Assembly: GCA_032871835.1 (NCBI GenBank)
Contig: CM065296.1
Location: 57,306,186-57,370,185, forward strand
Direction: 5' to 3'
DNA length: 64,000 bases
DNA from: Dipteronia dyeriana
Lineage: Eukaryota; Streptophyta; Magnoliopsida; Sapindales; Sapindaceae
Part shown: piece by piece, positions 1 to 11,954 of the stretch
Numbering within the stretch: the stretch's first letter is position 1
Layout: each line of letters starts with the position of its first letter
Made by a program: the position numbers and the translations under genes
The notes under the pieces: model-generated
The model's input: the letters and a program-made list of their open reading frames with translations, nothing else
Database searches by the model: none
Told to the model about the DNA's origin: nothing

Positions 1-720
1 AATCTGCCTCAACATAAAAGAAACAATGAACCCTCTCTTCCCAAAAAGTATCAGCCGCCTTGACAACTGTATCAGCTTGGCTCTTTGTCAGATAGGGGGA
101 AGTCTTGTTTCAATGCTCGGGACTACAGAAGTGCCTTGGAACACTGTTCTGTATCAGCCCTTGTACGGGGTCAGCAACGACTACTTTACCCCAGTCACCC
201 CCAATGAGGAACCAACTATTCTTCTAGTACTTGTTTGGGGAGGGGAACCCCAAGATAAACCCCTTATAACTTTGTCCTAAAGGGGTACAGGATTCCCCTT
301 CTATCCATGAAGAATCCACAAGCTTTGAGATGTGTATTGAAGGTAGAAAGTTCCCCTACTTCAGACCGGTTTAGAGTATAAACGTTACGGATCTCTTGTA
401 GGGTCGGGGGCTGTTTCACCCCGATTTTTTTCCATAGGTGCCCTAAACTGATCAACACCCGATAAGAATTGGGAGTCAGTTAGGCGGGAACAACCCCAGC
501 GCCAGCCTGGAATCAAGCAATAAAAGGTTGAATGGGAAGAGTAACCCTTGAGGACAACAAAGCCCTGTATATAGCAACCGTACTGGGGGGAAGATTCCAT
601 ACAGCCTGATCGCCACTACAGTACAATTTTTAATTGCACTATATCCAACTTTATAAACTAATCATGGCATGAGCAACTTTGCACCATATTTGGTTTTTCT
701 GGGAGGATACCCGTATGATA
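1..720 (-). pseudogene. Degenerate coding-like segment, family not recognised
   Basis: This stretch is less A+T-rich than its surroundings. On the minus strand it keeps several overlapping open segments (about 600-385, 458-264 and 280-26) broken by stops and frame changes, as expected of an old coding region. The 458-264 segment contains LWKKIGVKQPPTLQEIRNVY, and the lowest segment contains WFLIGGDWG with NSVPRHF nearby. That layout loosely recalls the gag-like or plant-mobile-domain proteins of plant transposons, where a WK..FF/WFL stretch precedes a W/P-rich segment. The resemblance is from memory and weak. No zinc knuckle, protease or polymerase motif is seen. It continues off the left edge of the window. 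It could be the 5' part of another retroelement lying downstream of element A. Confidence 0.3.
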
Positions 721-1062
721 GTAGCCATATTCAACTAATAAAGAAAGAGAGACATTGATGCAACATTTTAGTCTCACTAGCTTTTTCACACAATATTTTG
801 CATTCAACAATTGCAATCATCAATTCATGCTTTATCATTTTGCATTAGCATGTCATTAAAGAATCATCATGTCATAGAGATAATTATAGGTCATTCAATA
901 AGTACTTCCTATGTAGATCTTCTAGTCAAAAAATGCATTTTTGAACATAAATATGACATGGATTGTAATTAAGGCAAAGTTCACACTTATTGAAGAAAAT
1001 ACAATATACTATAGTAAGTGCAACCAAGCTACTCAAGCGATCAATAAAGGAGCATAAACTTT
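721..1062. other. Non-coding 3' flank of element A
   Basis: This is A+T-rich DNA with no open frame of note. It lies just downstream (minus-strand sense) of the end of the A pol frame, where a polypurine tract and 3' LTR would be expected. I find no copy of the LTR seen at 6385-7984 here, so the 3' LTR of A has been lost or lies outside the window. Confidence 0.4.
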
Positions 1063-2640
1063 TTAAGAAAAATGTGGATGCAACAAGTATACAATAGCTC
1101 TCTTTGCTTGAGTTCCCCTTAGGGGGTCAAAGAACACAACACATAACCCCATTAAACAAATGCCAATAGATCTACTAAGACTCTTGAATCGAGTAGCATC
1201 TAAGGGTTTAGTAAATAGATCCGTTAGTTGATCATTTGTACCTACATGCTCAAGTATAATGCATTTGCTCTCAACTAGTTCTCTAATGAAATGATGACGG
1301 ATGTCAATATGCTTAGTCCTAGAATGCTGAACCGGATTCTTTGAAATATTAATTGCACTCATGTTATCACAAAAGAGAGTAAGAGTACCTTGATTGAATC
1401 CACAGTCGACTAGCATTTGCTTCATCCAAAGGAGTTGTGTGCATCCACTCCCATCAGCAATGTATTCGGCCTCAGCTGTGGACAAGGAAATCGAATTTTG
1501 CTTCTTGCAAAACCAAGAGACAAGGTTGTTCCCAAGGAAAAAGCAACCGCCCAATGTACTTTTCCTATCATCATAATTTCTTGCCCAATCTGCATCACTA
1601 AAGCCTACAAGACTAGCATTAATGTCAAAAGAGTACCAAATTCCATAGTTAGATGTCCCATTCACATAACAAATTATTCTCTTAACAAAAGAGATATGGG
1701 ACTCCTTAGTATCTGATTGGTACCTAGCACACAGACCTACACTAAAAGAGATATCGGGCCTACTTGTGGTCAAATAAAGCAAGCTACCAATCATGCCACG
1801 ATATAAAGTTTGGTCCACACTTTTACCACTAGCATCCTTGCTTAGCTTCAAAGTGGTACTCATGGGTGTATCATAATGTTTGACACTTTCAAGGCCAAAT
1901 TTCTTCACTAGGTTTTTAGCATACTTAGCTTGGGATATGAAAATCCCATCATCCATTTGCTTAATTTGTAAACCTAAAAAGTAACTTAGCTCACCAACAA
2001 GACTCATCTCAAACTCATGAGACATGACATCAACAAATTGTTGGACTTTAGTGTCATTTGAGGAACCAAAGACTATATCATCAACATAGATTTGAGTTAT
2101 AAAGAGTTCATCTTTGTTTTTCATGATAAATAGAGTCTTGTCAACACTACCCTTAGCGTAGCCATTGTCTATGAGATATTGGGTGAGACGCTCATATCAT
2201 GCCCTTGGTGCTTGTTTCAACCCATATAAAGCTTTGTTGAGGTGATAGACATGATTAGGGTGGTGAGGATCTACAAACCCTTTGGGTTGCTCAACAAACA
2301 CTTCCTCTTGCAAGAAACCATTGAGGAATCCACTCTTAACATCCATTTGATATAATTAGAACTTGTGTAAACAAGAAATGGATAAAAGAAGCCTAATGGA
2401 CTTAATCCTAGCAACGGGATCAAATGTCTCCTCAAGATCAATACCCTCAATTTGAGAGTACCTTTGTGCTACAAGCCTAGCATTGTTTCACACAATGTTG
2501 TCATCCTCATCGGATTTGTTCCTATATACCCACTTGGTGCCTATCACATTGGTGTTCTTGGGCCTAGGAACTAGAGTCCAAACCTCATTCCTTTCAAATT
2601 GGTTAAGCTCTTCTTACATAGCAAGAACCCAAAATTCATC
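1063..2640 (-). pseudogene. Element A reverse transcriptase and RNase H
   Basis: This is the C-terminal half of the A polyprotein. The longest open piece (2124-1063) carries the polymerase motif YVDD at 2088-2077 (context QIYVDDIVFGS), then the RNase H domain with DADWA, the STAEAEY segment and CDN, and the tail KHIDIRHHFIRE ending near TKPLDATRF, the usual copia C-terminus. Upstream, the same reading continues with KWVYRNK, the palm motif YQMDV and YGLKQAPR, but is broken by stops at about 2618, 2357 and 2197. The RNase H Asp and Glu residues look intact. The nonsense changes show the element is inactive. Minus strand, same direction as the gag and integrase pieces. Confidence 0.85.
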
Positions 2641-3700
2641 CTTTAAGGCTTCATCAACCTTCTTGGGTTCTATTTGAGAGGTGTAACAAGTGTAGCTAAT
2701 TAGATTAGCCATTTGATGCCTAGTCCTAACACCCTCACTAACCTCTTCAATAATGTCATCTTTGTCATGGAGTTTCCAAACCCATGGAGCAGGTTCTTTT
2801 GAGTTCAAGGGAGGAATCCTATCAATAGGTTTTGTTATGTCATCATCAAGATTAGTCTTTTCAACATTAAAGACATCAACAACCTTCTCAAAAGGGGAGT
2901 CATCAACTAGATCTACCTCCTCCTCATGGTCATTAGATTTGAGCCTAGTATCATCAATGACAACATTAGATGATTCCATTACGGTCCTAGTTTTTAGATT
3001 GAAAACTCTATAGGCTCTACTATTCAAGGCATAGCCAATGAATATACCATCATCAGTCTTAGCATCAAGTTTGCCAAGTTGATCATGGTCGTTCAAAATG
3101 TAGCATTTGCTTCCAAAGGTGTGGAAGTAGCTAACATTTGGCTTTCTACCTTTCCATAACTCATAGGAGGTTTGCCTAGTGTGGGGCCTAAGAAAAACTC
3201 TATTTCCTATGTAGCATGCCGTATTGACGGCTTTGGCCCAAAGATTCCTAGGGACATTGTTGCTAAGCAGCATCACACGGGCAATTTCTTGAAGAACCCT
3301 ATTTTTCCTCTCAACAACTCCATTTTGTTGAGGTGTCCTAGGAGCCGAAAACTCATGAGAGATGCCTAGACAATTGCAATAGTTTTCAAAATGGGCATTC
3401 TCAAATTCCTTCCCATGGTCACTCCTAATCCTTTTAATGCTTTTAATCTTGGAGTTCATTTCATTTTAAATTTTGGAACAAAGCATTCTAAACTTGATAA
3501 AGGTTTCAGATTTTTCTCTAAGAAAATAAGTCCAAGTGTACCTAGAGAAGTCATCTACACATACAAAAATGTATCTGAGATCCATAAGACCCATAAGATC
3601 CATGTGGAGAAGCTCTAAAGGTTCCTTGGTGGTTACATACTTGCCCTTTTGTGCATACTTTTGGTTTGCTTCCCTTTTTGGCAAGGTCCACAAACACCAT
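2614..3700 (-). pseudogene. Element A integrase
   Basis: This is a retroviral-type (rve) integrase core followed by the copia C-terminal extension. The first catalytic Asp is in HMDLMG, followed by CVDDFSRYTW. The second Asp is in RSDHGKEFEN and the catalytic Glu in QNGVVERKNR, so the DDE triad can be read. One in-frame stop (about 3461) separates the N-terminal segment from the rest, and the C-terminal segment runs to a stop at 2614. The downstream part shows KCYILNDHDQLGKLD and GIFIGYALNSRAYRVFN, the usual copia module linking integrase to reverse transcriptase. It follows directly on the zinc-binding GAG-pre-integrase domain. Confidence 0.85.
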
Positions 3701-5078
3701 TAACCTTTTTCCCAAGCTTAGGAAGGCCTCGCACAACATTGAACTTATCTAAGATTCTTAAATCCCTAAAGTTCATGTGACCAAGTCTTTCGTGCCACAA
3801 CTCAATTTGTTCATCCTTGGACACATTGCAAGAGATATATCTAGCCTCAAGACAATAGCAATTGTCACTATATCTCATACCTTTTAACAAGGCTTGTTCA
3901 TTTGGCAATAGGATAGAACAATCATTTTTCCTAAACAAGGCGGAAAGTCCTTCATCACTAAGATGTGAAATGCTTATCAAATTGGCTTTTAAACCATCAA
4001 CATACAAATCATTGGACAAGGAGGGTAATCCGGGAATGGAAATGGTTCCCTTTCCCTTAACCTTCTTTTTGGATCCATCACCAAAGGTGACATTTCCTCC
4101 CTCTTTCATCACAAGAGTCTCAAAGAACCTCTTATTTCCAGTAATATGCCTAGAGCACCCACTATCCAAATACCAAAAATCACAAGAATGAGCATTCAAG
4201 GCAATTTGTACAACATGGCAAAGGTGTTCATCCTTTCTAATCCACCTAGGTGCAATATTTTTCTTCCTAGTGGTCAATGGCACATAGGCTCTAAGTGTCC
4301 TAGGATCATGCAAAGTTGTTCCATTTTTCCTAGTGACATGCATCATGGCTTTAGTCTTTTTCTTCTCTATCATGCTTTCAATCCTACACAATTTAATATA
4401 TCTAAAGCAATTTGGTCTAATGTAACCATCAATACCACAAAAAAGACATGTAGGAATAAAGTTAGGAATCATACCATAACCTTGAGGATGCATTGGAGCC
4501 TTCCCATGTCTATGTGGTTGTCTTGATTGTTGTTGAAGAGCTTTCCTTCTTTGTTGTTGAGCAAGACTTGATTGCTTTCTTGGTTGAGCTTGCATGATAG
4601 GTATCTTCCCTTGATCAGCTTTCGGTTGAGGGAAGTTAGCTTGAGGAACCCTTGTAAGATAGGCTTGAGGTAGGCTTCTTGGTGCCGCCTTCACTTGAGC
4701 ACTATTTGAACACTCTCCTAGGTCAAGTTTCTTCCTAGGTGATTGATAAGAAGAGGACCCATTAAAGTTCATGCTTCTTACAAAAATGGTCTTGCTTGGA
4801 GTGGAGGACACCTTGTCATCTTTAAACCCAAGCCTCTTCTTGTCACTTGGCCTCTTTCCAAAATCTAGCATATGGTCAAGTTTTTTGGTGCTAGAGTTCA
4901 TCTTGGCCAATAACTCTCTAGCATCTTCAAGATTTTTCTTCAACCCTTTTTCACTCCTCTTAGATATCACCAACTCTTCATTTAGTTGGTCAACTTGAAA
5001 TGAGAGGTCTAGGTTTTCTTCTTTTAATCTCTTGATCTCATTCTTGTTCTTTAACCTTGAGCTCTCAAACTTAGCCAT
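3633..5078 (-). pseudogene. Element A gag C-terminal part, protease and GAG-pre-integrase
   Basis: This is the longest open frame of element A, 481 codons. It begins with about 70 residues of charged coiled-coil (ENLDLSFQVDQLNEELV), then a basic Gln-rich stretch, then a zinc knuckle CLFCGIDGYIRPNC in which the usual His is Tyr. Next is the aspartic protease motif WYLDSGCSRHITG (Asp-Ser-Gly present). After it come the Sirevirus-type segment LYVDGLKANLISISHL and the HHCC GAG-pre-integrase domain (ELWHERLGHMNF, then CGPCQKGKQ). The first Met is probably internal; similar protein is expected to continue upstream into the gag remnant. A frame break near 3690 separates this frame from the integrase. 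Confidence 0.85.
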
Positions 5079-5329
5079 CTAGTCCTTGAGATCCATCCTA
5101 TCCACACTTCCATCTGTGGATTATGATGAAGATCCATCATCACTTGAGTAGTCTTCCTCTTGACTTTCATTCTCTTCTTCACTAGCATCTTTGCTCCTAA
5201 GAGAGGATGTAAATGCTATAAAGTTAGCCATGAGTTCTTCATCATCCGAAGACTCATCTCCTTCATTAGAGTTATCACTTTCACTCCATGTGGCAACCAT
5301 CACTCTTCCCTTCTTCTTGACCTTGTGAT

Positions 5330-6259
5330 TTGCACATTCCGGGGCAAAGTGACCTATTCCACCACATTCATAGCATTAGACTCCTTTCTTCTCGGTCTTT
5401 TCTTGCCTAGGCTCAAACCTTTTGAAGGGAGCCTTTTTCTTCAAGTCTTGACCCTTGGATTCAAAACCTTTCTCCTCGGACTTGTAGAATTTTTTGAACT
5501 TCCTCATTAGCAAGCCCATTTCTTCATCTGAGTCATCTTCTCATCCTTCTCAACTTTGGAGGCTTTCAAAGCAATGTCTTTTTGCTTTTTCGATGGTGTG
5601 GGGTTAGGACATTTCCTAGATTCATAAGCTAGAAGCCTCCCAATCACTTCACTCGACTTCATGTCCTTGTAATCACTATTCTCTTCCAACGCCAACACCG
5701 TAGACTCAAATCTATCGGGTAGAGATCTCATTATCTTCTGCTTGATCTTCCTATCCGAATAAGGATCACCAAGTTGATGACTTTGGTTCACAATTTCTAT
5801 CAACCTTACTTCAAAGTCATTGAAGCACTCGTTCTCATCCATCTTGAGCAATTCAAGTTGCGTTTGAAGAACTTAAAGCTTCGACTCCTTAACCACATCG
5901 GTTCCCTCATGTGTAACTTCTAGGATATCCCATGATTATTTAGCTATCCTAGTATTTTGAACCAACTTGTACTGGTTATCATCCATTGCACATAGGATGG
6001 CATGCATTGCCTTTCTATTCCACTTTAAAGCCTCAAACTCTTATGCATTCCATTGTGTCTTTGGTTTAAGTACATCATCTCCTCCATCTGCAGGAGTCAT
6101 CATGAGTGGAGTTTAGCCATCTTCAACTACCATCCATGCCCTGTCATGAATTTGGCTAATATACGACTCTATCTTGCCTTTCCAATAGGCATAATTCAAC
6201 CAGGTGAGAAGTGAAGGTCTAGTGCTAGAAGCTCCCTCATTTCCACCGTTTCCACTCAT
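5330..6259 (-). pseudogene. Element A Gag N-terminal part
   Basis: The likely Gag start is the Met at 6259 (MSGNGGNEGASSTRP), about 110 bases inside the primer-binding site. The reading then shows LNYAYWKGKIESYI and WMVVEDG, a frame break near 6110, and a UBN2-like gag domain ending in KIMRSLPDRFESTVLALEE (open at 5851-5507). A zinc knuckle CYECGGIGHFAPEC lies at about 5375-5334, preceded directly by a stop. Further stops occur near 6033, 5940 and 5872. A serine- and acid-rich tail (5303-5121) follows. The layout matches plant copia Gag proteins that bind RNA through the CCHC knuckle. It is clearly non-functional. Confidence 0.8.
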
Positions 6260-6370
6260 TGTGTTTAATGAATAAATGATATGAATGCAAATGTATGAAT
6301 TATCAATACACACACAAAATGCAACACACACCAAAATGAGCAAGGATCACATATGTATGTCTAGGAACCT

Positions 6371-6384
6371 GCTCTGATACCAAT
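6371..6384 (-). promoter_or_regulatory. Primer-binding site of element A
   Basis: The minus strand reads TGGTATCAGAGC immediately inside the LTR terminus (CA then AT). This is the standard plant copia primer site complementary to the 3' end of initiator methionine tRNA. It fixes the orientation of the element and the inner border of its 5' LTR. Confidence 0.9.
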
Positions 6385-7984
6385 TGAAACAAATATTATG
6401 GTGTGTAATATATTAATCTAGAGGAGGGTGAATAGATTTGAAACAAATTTACCCAATTTTTGTTAAAGGTCAAGTTTACAAAAATGCCCCTAGCTAATTA
6501 CAACAAATCACAAGTGTAAAGATTACGGAAATATTAAAGACACTTGAGATATACGTGGAAACCCACCAAATGGGAAAAACCACGGGATGATGAGTGCGCC
6601 ACACTAGAATCTCGAATCCACTAATGGCAAGAGAATTACAACCTAATCCCGGTTTAATCCACTACAACTACCACTACCACTACCTAATCCCGGTATAAGT
6701 GAACCTAGTCCATCTTGCTTACGATTTAAGCTACCTACTCCCGGAAGCAACACAAGTCATACTTCTCAATGAAGAGATAAAATGTCCTATGTGAATATAT
6801 GATGATATTCAATTAACAAACAAGGCTAGGAAACCCTATATGCTTATCTAGGATAATGAGATGACAATTAATGCAATCCTAGATATCAAGAGCTAAATGA
6901 CATGTTCAAGAAGATTACCTAAACATAGATCAAACAATCCTCAATCCAATAAAGCTATCACAATACAACACTCAATCATGGCATCACAACAATCTCTAAT
7001 TTGTATCTAGACAATGTTCTAAGAGCATACAAATAATTAAAGAGAAGGCTTAGCAAGTAAAACACTTAACTTGTAAGAAGATAGTGAAGAACTTACCAAG
7101 CATGATGTGATGAAGCAAACATTTCCATTGATGCACTCTAAATGAACTTAGATGATGCAAGATGAAGTTTTTATGCACATGGGAATGCTTTGAGTATTTA
7201 AAAATGAGTTCTTGGAAGATTTTTTCCTTTGAAATGTGTTCTAAGGAAAATATGTGATATTCTGAACTCTTACACGACCTTAAACTAAAGAGTTATATAT
7301 ATATGAGATCCAAACAAAGTGAGGTCGTTTTGGAAAAAATGTTCCAGCTTCCTCTGTGTGCACTGGTGATGTGCGCTGGTCGAGTAGCGTACCACCAGCG
7401 CACAGCCTAATTTTACAATAGGAGCTGGACGAGTGGCGTATCCCAGTGGTGTAACACATGCGCAAATCCTCTGGAATGTTTGCGCTGGTGAGGCTGCGCT
7501 TGTCGAGTAGCGCACCACCAGCGCACGCCCACTTTTTTCAACTGTGCGCCGGTGAAACAGCGCAGCTCAGTGGCGCAACACATGCGACAATCCACTGGAA
7601 TGTTACGCTGGTCGAGTAGCGTACCACCAGCGCAAAGCCTATTTCAACACTCAAACACACAAAATCAAAAAAGTTCAAGAGTGATGAAAAATGCATCATA
7701 TTCTAATGCCTAGCATGACATAAAACTTTGATTACAAGATGCAAATAAATCAACAAGAGTCATTTAAATCAAAATGCACACAAGAATAGACACACAACAT
7801 ATATGAATAAGAGTTATGCATGAATATGTGAGTGTGTGCAACTATCTCTTCAAAGTAAGTAAGCACAAGAATTTTACCTTTGGTGCTTCTCCTCTTGAGG
7901 TCTTCAGAGCCTCCCTTACATAATACCCTAAAAATGTGATTTGTTCACGAAATAAGACAATCAACAAATGAGGACTTTACACAG
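6385..7984 (-). repeat. 5' LTR of element A
   Basis: The LTR starts (plus-strand left edge) with TGAAACAAATATT at 6385, next to the primer-binding site. Near this edge it carries GAGGAGGGTGAATAG, a string I associate with Sirevirus/Tork LTRs; remnant C has the same string. The central part (7340-7640) is unusually G+C-rich and holds a cluster of palindromes listed separately. The right border is an estimate, placed where sequence shared with family B LTRs begins. No partner LTR was found at the other end of the element. Confidence 0.7.
7360..7640. repeat. Palindrome cluster in LTR A
   Basis: Three diverged copies of a stem with arms GCGCTGGT and ACCAGCGC lie at 7373-7401, 7482-7524 and 7604-7634. 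Each loop contains CGAGTAGCG and the copies are spaced about 110-120 bases apart. Between them sit related segments such as CACATGCG and CTGGAATGTT. Repeated palindromes upstream of the LTR core promoter are described for Sireviruses; a regulatory role here is inference. Confidence 0.7.
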
Positions 7985-8956
7985 TATTTTGAGCTCCAAT
8001 AATCCTCAGAATCATTAATTAAACTCTTTAATTAATATTCATTGATTACTAACTCCGGTGTTATTCCACTAAAAACCCAAAGATTCACTCTCTCAACTGC
8101 AGACGTTTTTACACAGATCGATACAACTCGGTGTCCATCGATATAGCTATTACATATGGTGCGATCCTCCACAGTAGTTCATAATTAGAGCTGGGTCATA
8201 ATATCCGTTATACCCCTCTAATTACATGTATCCTTTAAGTACCATTGATTCTCTAATGGACAACAAATCCTATTTCCTTACGGAATTAGGAGAGTGCTCA
8301 TATTGTCCAAGATCCGAATCAACCCTTAATGGAACTACCATCTACTTCTCACAAGAATGAGTGGATTCTACTATTGTGTACAAACCTTCCCAACCACAAG
8401 CAAAACAGTAATCCCAACATACGGAGTATATTGATCAGGAAATGCATCTGACATCACCCATGGTATATCAAAGACCACTATCTAACATGAAGGAGTCGAT
8501 AAGACACTCAGGATTAAGATCACTCATATATAGCCATCATTATTTGATATATATGAATCTTATCGGTAAACGGATCTTGGTGTGAGATTCATACAGATCA
8601 TGGCCTAGTCATATATGATCACATCATACAAGGTGCATCCATTCCCATATCTCATATGAATGATTCAAGATAGAATCACTGTACATTACATAATGGACCA
8701 CAGCTATAGATTAACCACAAATAAAGTACCCAGCTTTATTTGCTATCTATAGACTCTTTAGATTGCACGTCTCTTACTGTATCCATCCGTATATGACACT
8801 CATATGCACAGTTTGAGATTACATTCGGTAATCCAGGATGTTAATATGTACATAAGTTTATAAAATAAATAACATAACAGAATGAATTGAACCTTTCTTT
8901 TTATTTACTTCATAAATCCATTTACAAGTTACATGTTTAGGGCATAAACCCCAACA
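7985..8956 (-). repeat. Truncated 3' LTR of B1
   Basis: From ACAGTATTTTGAGCTCC near 7989 to CCCCAACA at 8956 this matches the right half of the LTRs at 13500-15611 and 24872-26829 (14645-15611 and 25856-26829). The left half is absent, and the sequence abuts the LTR of element A. No gene is present. Confidence 0.85.
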
Positions 8957-9775
8957 CCTAGAACATAACTTGCCTCTCCCAAATCTTTCATTTGGAATTG
9001 GCTAGCCAGCCAACCCTTTACATCAGACAACATTCCCATATCATTCCCAGGGATATCATCTACGTATAGGACTAAGGAAACTACTTTATTGTCAATGATA
9101 CGCTTTTAGACACAAGTCTCATCGACGTTCTGCTTGAAGCCATAGGTTTTAATCACATCATCAAACCTAATGTTTCAAGATCTAGATGCTTGCTTAAATC
9201 CATAAATGGACCCTTGCAGCTTGCAAAACTTTTGCTCTTAATTTGGAGGCACGAATCTCTCTAGTTTCATCATATAGATGCTCTTATCAAGATTGCCATT
9301 CAAGAATACAGTATTGACGTCCATTTGCCAAATTTCGTAATCGAAATAGGCAGCAATGGATAAGATAATCCTAATAGACTTTAAAATGGCTACTGGCAAG
9401 AAGGTTTCTTCATAATCGACCCCCTCTTTCTGGGTATAACCCTTGGCCACTAGCGTGGCCACTAGGTCCTTACCTTTCCATCTACTCCTCTCTTTCTCTT
9501 GTAGATCCACTAGCACCCTATGGGTTTTAACTCATTCGGTCAATCTACAAGATCCCAGAATGAGTTAGAGTACATGGACTCCATCTCGAGATTCATGGCT
9601 TTAAACCATTCCTCTTTATCAGGATCTTCCATTGCATTCTTAAAAGTCAATGGATCATCAACACTATCAATAGAGACAACACATTGTCCCTCACCTATAC
9701 CTAGATAGCGTTCAAGTTGTCTCACAACCCTCTCAGTACGTCTAGGTGGTAGTGTATCCTGATCAGGAACCATTT
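8957..9775 (-). pseudogene. B1 reverse transcriptase remnant
   Basis: The minus strand reads, from 9773, a linker segment, then the start of the copia reverse transcriptase (KGYTQKEGVDYEETF, QMDVNTVFLNG at 9516-9238), and after a stop the later palm with polymerase motif YVDD at 9066-9055 and SQFQMKDLGEASYVL near the left edge. It stops abruptly at the LTR border 8956, so thumb and RNase H are missing. Several stops and frame changes interrupt it. The equivalent segment in B2 is replaced by an inverted LTR fragment, so the two copies are complementary remnants. Confidence 0.8.
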
Positions 9776-9788
9776 GACTCTCAGATGT

Positions 9789-10640
9789 TTATGGATCAAC
9801 AACTATTATTGATGAAGCACTAGTCTCACCAGGCTCCAACTCATTCAATATAGTCTTAGAACAAGGTTTATGGTCACTAATATAACTGCCCTCAAGAAAC
9901 GTTGCATTTGTCGATACAAATACTTTTTTATCTTCGAGACTATAGAAGTGTCCACCTCTGGTCTCCTTGGAGTATCCTACAAATAGGCAGACCACAGACT
10001 TGAAGTCTAGCTTTCCAGTTCTGTTCTTTAGCACGTGTGCTGGACACTCCCATATGCGGAAATGTAGCAAACTAGCTTTACGACCATTTCACAACTCTAG
10101 TGGAGTCTTAGGAACAGATTTGGATGGCATTACATTCAAAATGTATGCCGTTGTTTGTAACACATATCCCTAAAAGGAATTTGGTAATGATGAGAAACTA
10201 ATCATAGATCTCTCCATTTCCATCATGGTTCTATTTCTCCTCTCCGCTACATCATTTTGCTGAGGTGTACCGGGAGTTGTGAGTTAGGAAACTATCCCAT
10301 GCTCGATCATGAAGTCTTCAAATTCTTGGTCAATGTATTCACCTCTACAATGCAATCGTAGTGACTTGATAGTCCAACCTAATTGATTATCAACTTTAGC
10401 TCGTAATTCTTTAAACATGTCAAATGTTTCCGACTTCCGTTGTATTAGGTAGGCGTATCCGTATCTTGAGTAGTCATCTATAAAGGTGACATAATACTCA
10501 TAACCATCCCTAACTTTAACATTCATCGGTCCATAGACATCTGTATGTATAAGCTCTAGCAGTTCTTTAGCTTTAAGCTCTTTTCTAGTAAAAGGTCTCT
10601 TAGTCGTCTTACCTTCCAGAAAAAATTCGCAGACAGTTAA
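9789..10640 (-). pseudogene. B1 integrase remnant
   Basis: Integrase core and C-terminal module. The first catalytic Asp is in HTDVYGPMN and is followed by FIDDYSRYGY. The position of the second Asp is changed: LRLHCRGEY has His where B2 has Asp. The catalytic Glu is present in QQNDVAERRNR. Downstream is the copia module HFRIWECPAHVL with VGYSKETRGG. The zinc-binding segment before it reads TVCEFFLEGK, so the second Cys of the CxxC pair has become Phe. Stops are present near 10283 and 10171. Non-functional. Confidence 0.8.
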
Positions 10641-11186
10641 GGTGCCAATCTTTAACTCACTTAATGGTCCACTTTTTACTAGTCTGTCTATCCGGTCAAG
10701 GTTGATATGACCAAGCCTTAGATGCTAGAGATACATGTCATTATCTGGAGAAATCTTATATCGTTTAGTTTTTGGTTTTTCAACCTTAAACATTTCGGTG
10801 TTGAGCAGTGTATTATGTATTAACGGTATTAACACATACAAATTGTTTTCATTAATTCCTAAACAAATATTCAGACCATTCTTTCCAATAATAACAGACT
10901 TATTATTAATAGAAACATAATATTTTTGTTCTAACAACTTTGAAACGGAAATCAAATTCCGTGTAAATCTAAGAATACAAAATACAATGTCCAACAATAT
11001 ATAATTATTACAAAAATGTAATCTAATTACGCCCACTGCTCGTGCCGACACGATATCCCCTAACACCACATGTATTGAGAATGCTTGCTCCTCTAGCTGT
11101 GTCCAATAATAAGTCTGTTGCAAAGTGGAACAATCATGGTTAGTGGCCCCCGAATCAACTTTCCAGGTTGAAGAATCATCTTCCAC
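10641..11186 (-). pseudogene. B1 protease and GAG-pre-integrase remnant
   Basis: The minus strand reads WKVDSGATNHDCS, the aspartic protease motif with Asp-Ser-Gly intact, then FTRNLISVSKLLEQKYYV, a typical copia segment between protease and integrase. The frame runs from 11186 to 10725 (153 codons). The HHCC zinc domain of the GAG-pre-integrase should follow but the frame ends after DNDMYL, and the continuation is broken. B2 has the better-preserved zinc domain. Confidence 0.75.
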
Positions 11187-11234
11187 TAAACACGACTCAA
11201 GAATAAGTGAATCATATTTACTTTTCTTGGACTT

Positions 11235-11954
11235 CTACTTGCTTTGGGCTTTCTTGGGTTTGGGCTTACCCTTCGCTTTCCCAGTAGACCTCTTTCTCTT
11301 CTTATTATTAGAGTAGGAAGATGGTTTGGAAACATTTACCTCACCGGTCTTACCCTTGTTGTCATTAGTCAAGGACTCAAAGGTAGTGAGCTCATTGAGC
11401 AACTGTGTGGGATTGAACCTTAATTTGTTCATCTCATAGTTACTTTTAAACTGATCGAAACTCTTTGAAAAAGTCATCAGTATGATGCTCACTTGATTGG
11501 GTTCGTCAATGGCCCCGCCATTAACTTCTGCCTTATTGAAGTAGGACATCATGCTCAGGACATGTTCCCGAACTGACATACATTCCTTCATGCGAGCGAA
11601 CATAGTGGAACGAACAACTTCATGTCGCTTTTTCTCGAAGGGCAGCCCGAACATAGCTTGCAATGACTCTATGATTTCGAATGCTGAAGTCATTACTTCA
11701 TGCTTTGTGATAATCACGTCTGTCATAGAAGCCAATAGATATGTTTGGGCCTTCTCATCAGATAAGACCCATCGCTTGTATGCCTCATGAACTGTTCATA
11801 TGGCATTTGCAGCAAGCACTGGAGGACATTCCTCCGTAAGCACAAACTTGAGGTCTTTGGTGACCAATATTGTATTAATGTTAAGTTTCCACTAAGTGTA
11901 GTTATCACCAATTAATTTGTTGTTTACAAGAATTTGAAGTATTGCAGAAGACAT
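11235..11954 (-). pseudogene. B1 Gag remnant
   Basis: Gag probably begins at the Met at 11954 (MSSAILQILVNN). Codon 20 is TAG in the context NYT-stop-WKLN. The remainder (11735-11235) contains the UBN2-type gag core and a basic tail KKRKRSTGKAKGKPKPKK. Compared with B2, about 110 bases encoding the CCHC zinc knuckle are missing just after the basic tail (near 11235), so RNA binding through the knuckle would be lost even without the stops. Confidence 0.75.

Larger units (their letters stand above)
1063..7984 (-). mobile_element. Ty1-copia retrotransposon A (Sirevirus-like), decayed, 5' LTR only
   Basis: Reading right to left, the order is LTR (7984-6385), primer-binding site, gag with a UBN2-like domain and zinc knuckle, a coiled-coil and second zinc knuckle, aspartic protease motif, GAG-pre-integrase, integrase, reverse transcriptase and RNase H. 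Integrase before reverse transcriptase defines Ty1-copia. The DSGCSRHITG protease motif, the CxxC zinc knuckle followed by RPNC, the polymerase motif YVDDIVFGS and the LTR string GAGGGTGAATAG point to the Sirevirus/Tork side of the superfamily. Stops and frame breaks occur in every domain, so it cannot make a full polyprotein. No 3' LTR is present, so insertion cannot be dated by LTR divergence. Confidence 0.85.

Noticed and set aside
1..1062. 3' LTR of element A
   Set aside because: No segment here matches the LTR at 6385-7984 in either its edge sequences or its palindrome cluster.
1394..4998. Plus-strand frames of 60-126 codons
   Set aside because: They are shadows of the minus-strand gag-pol of element A.
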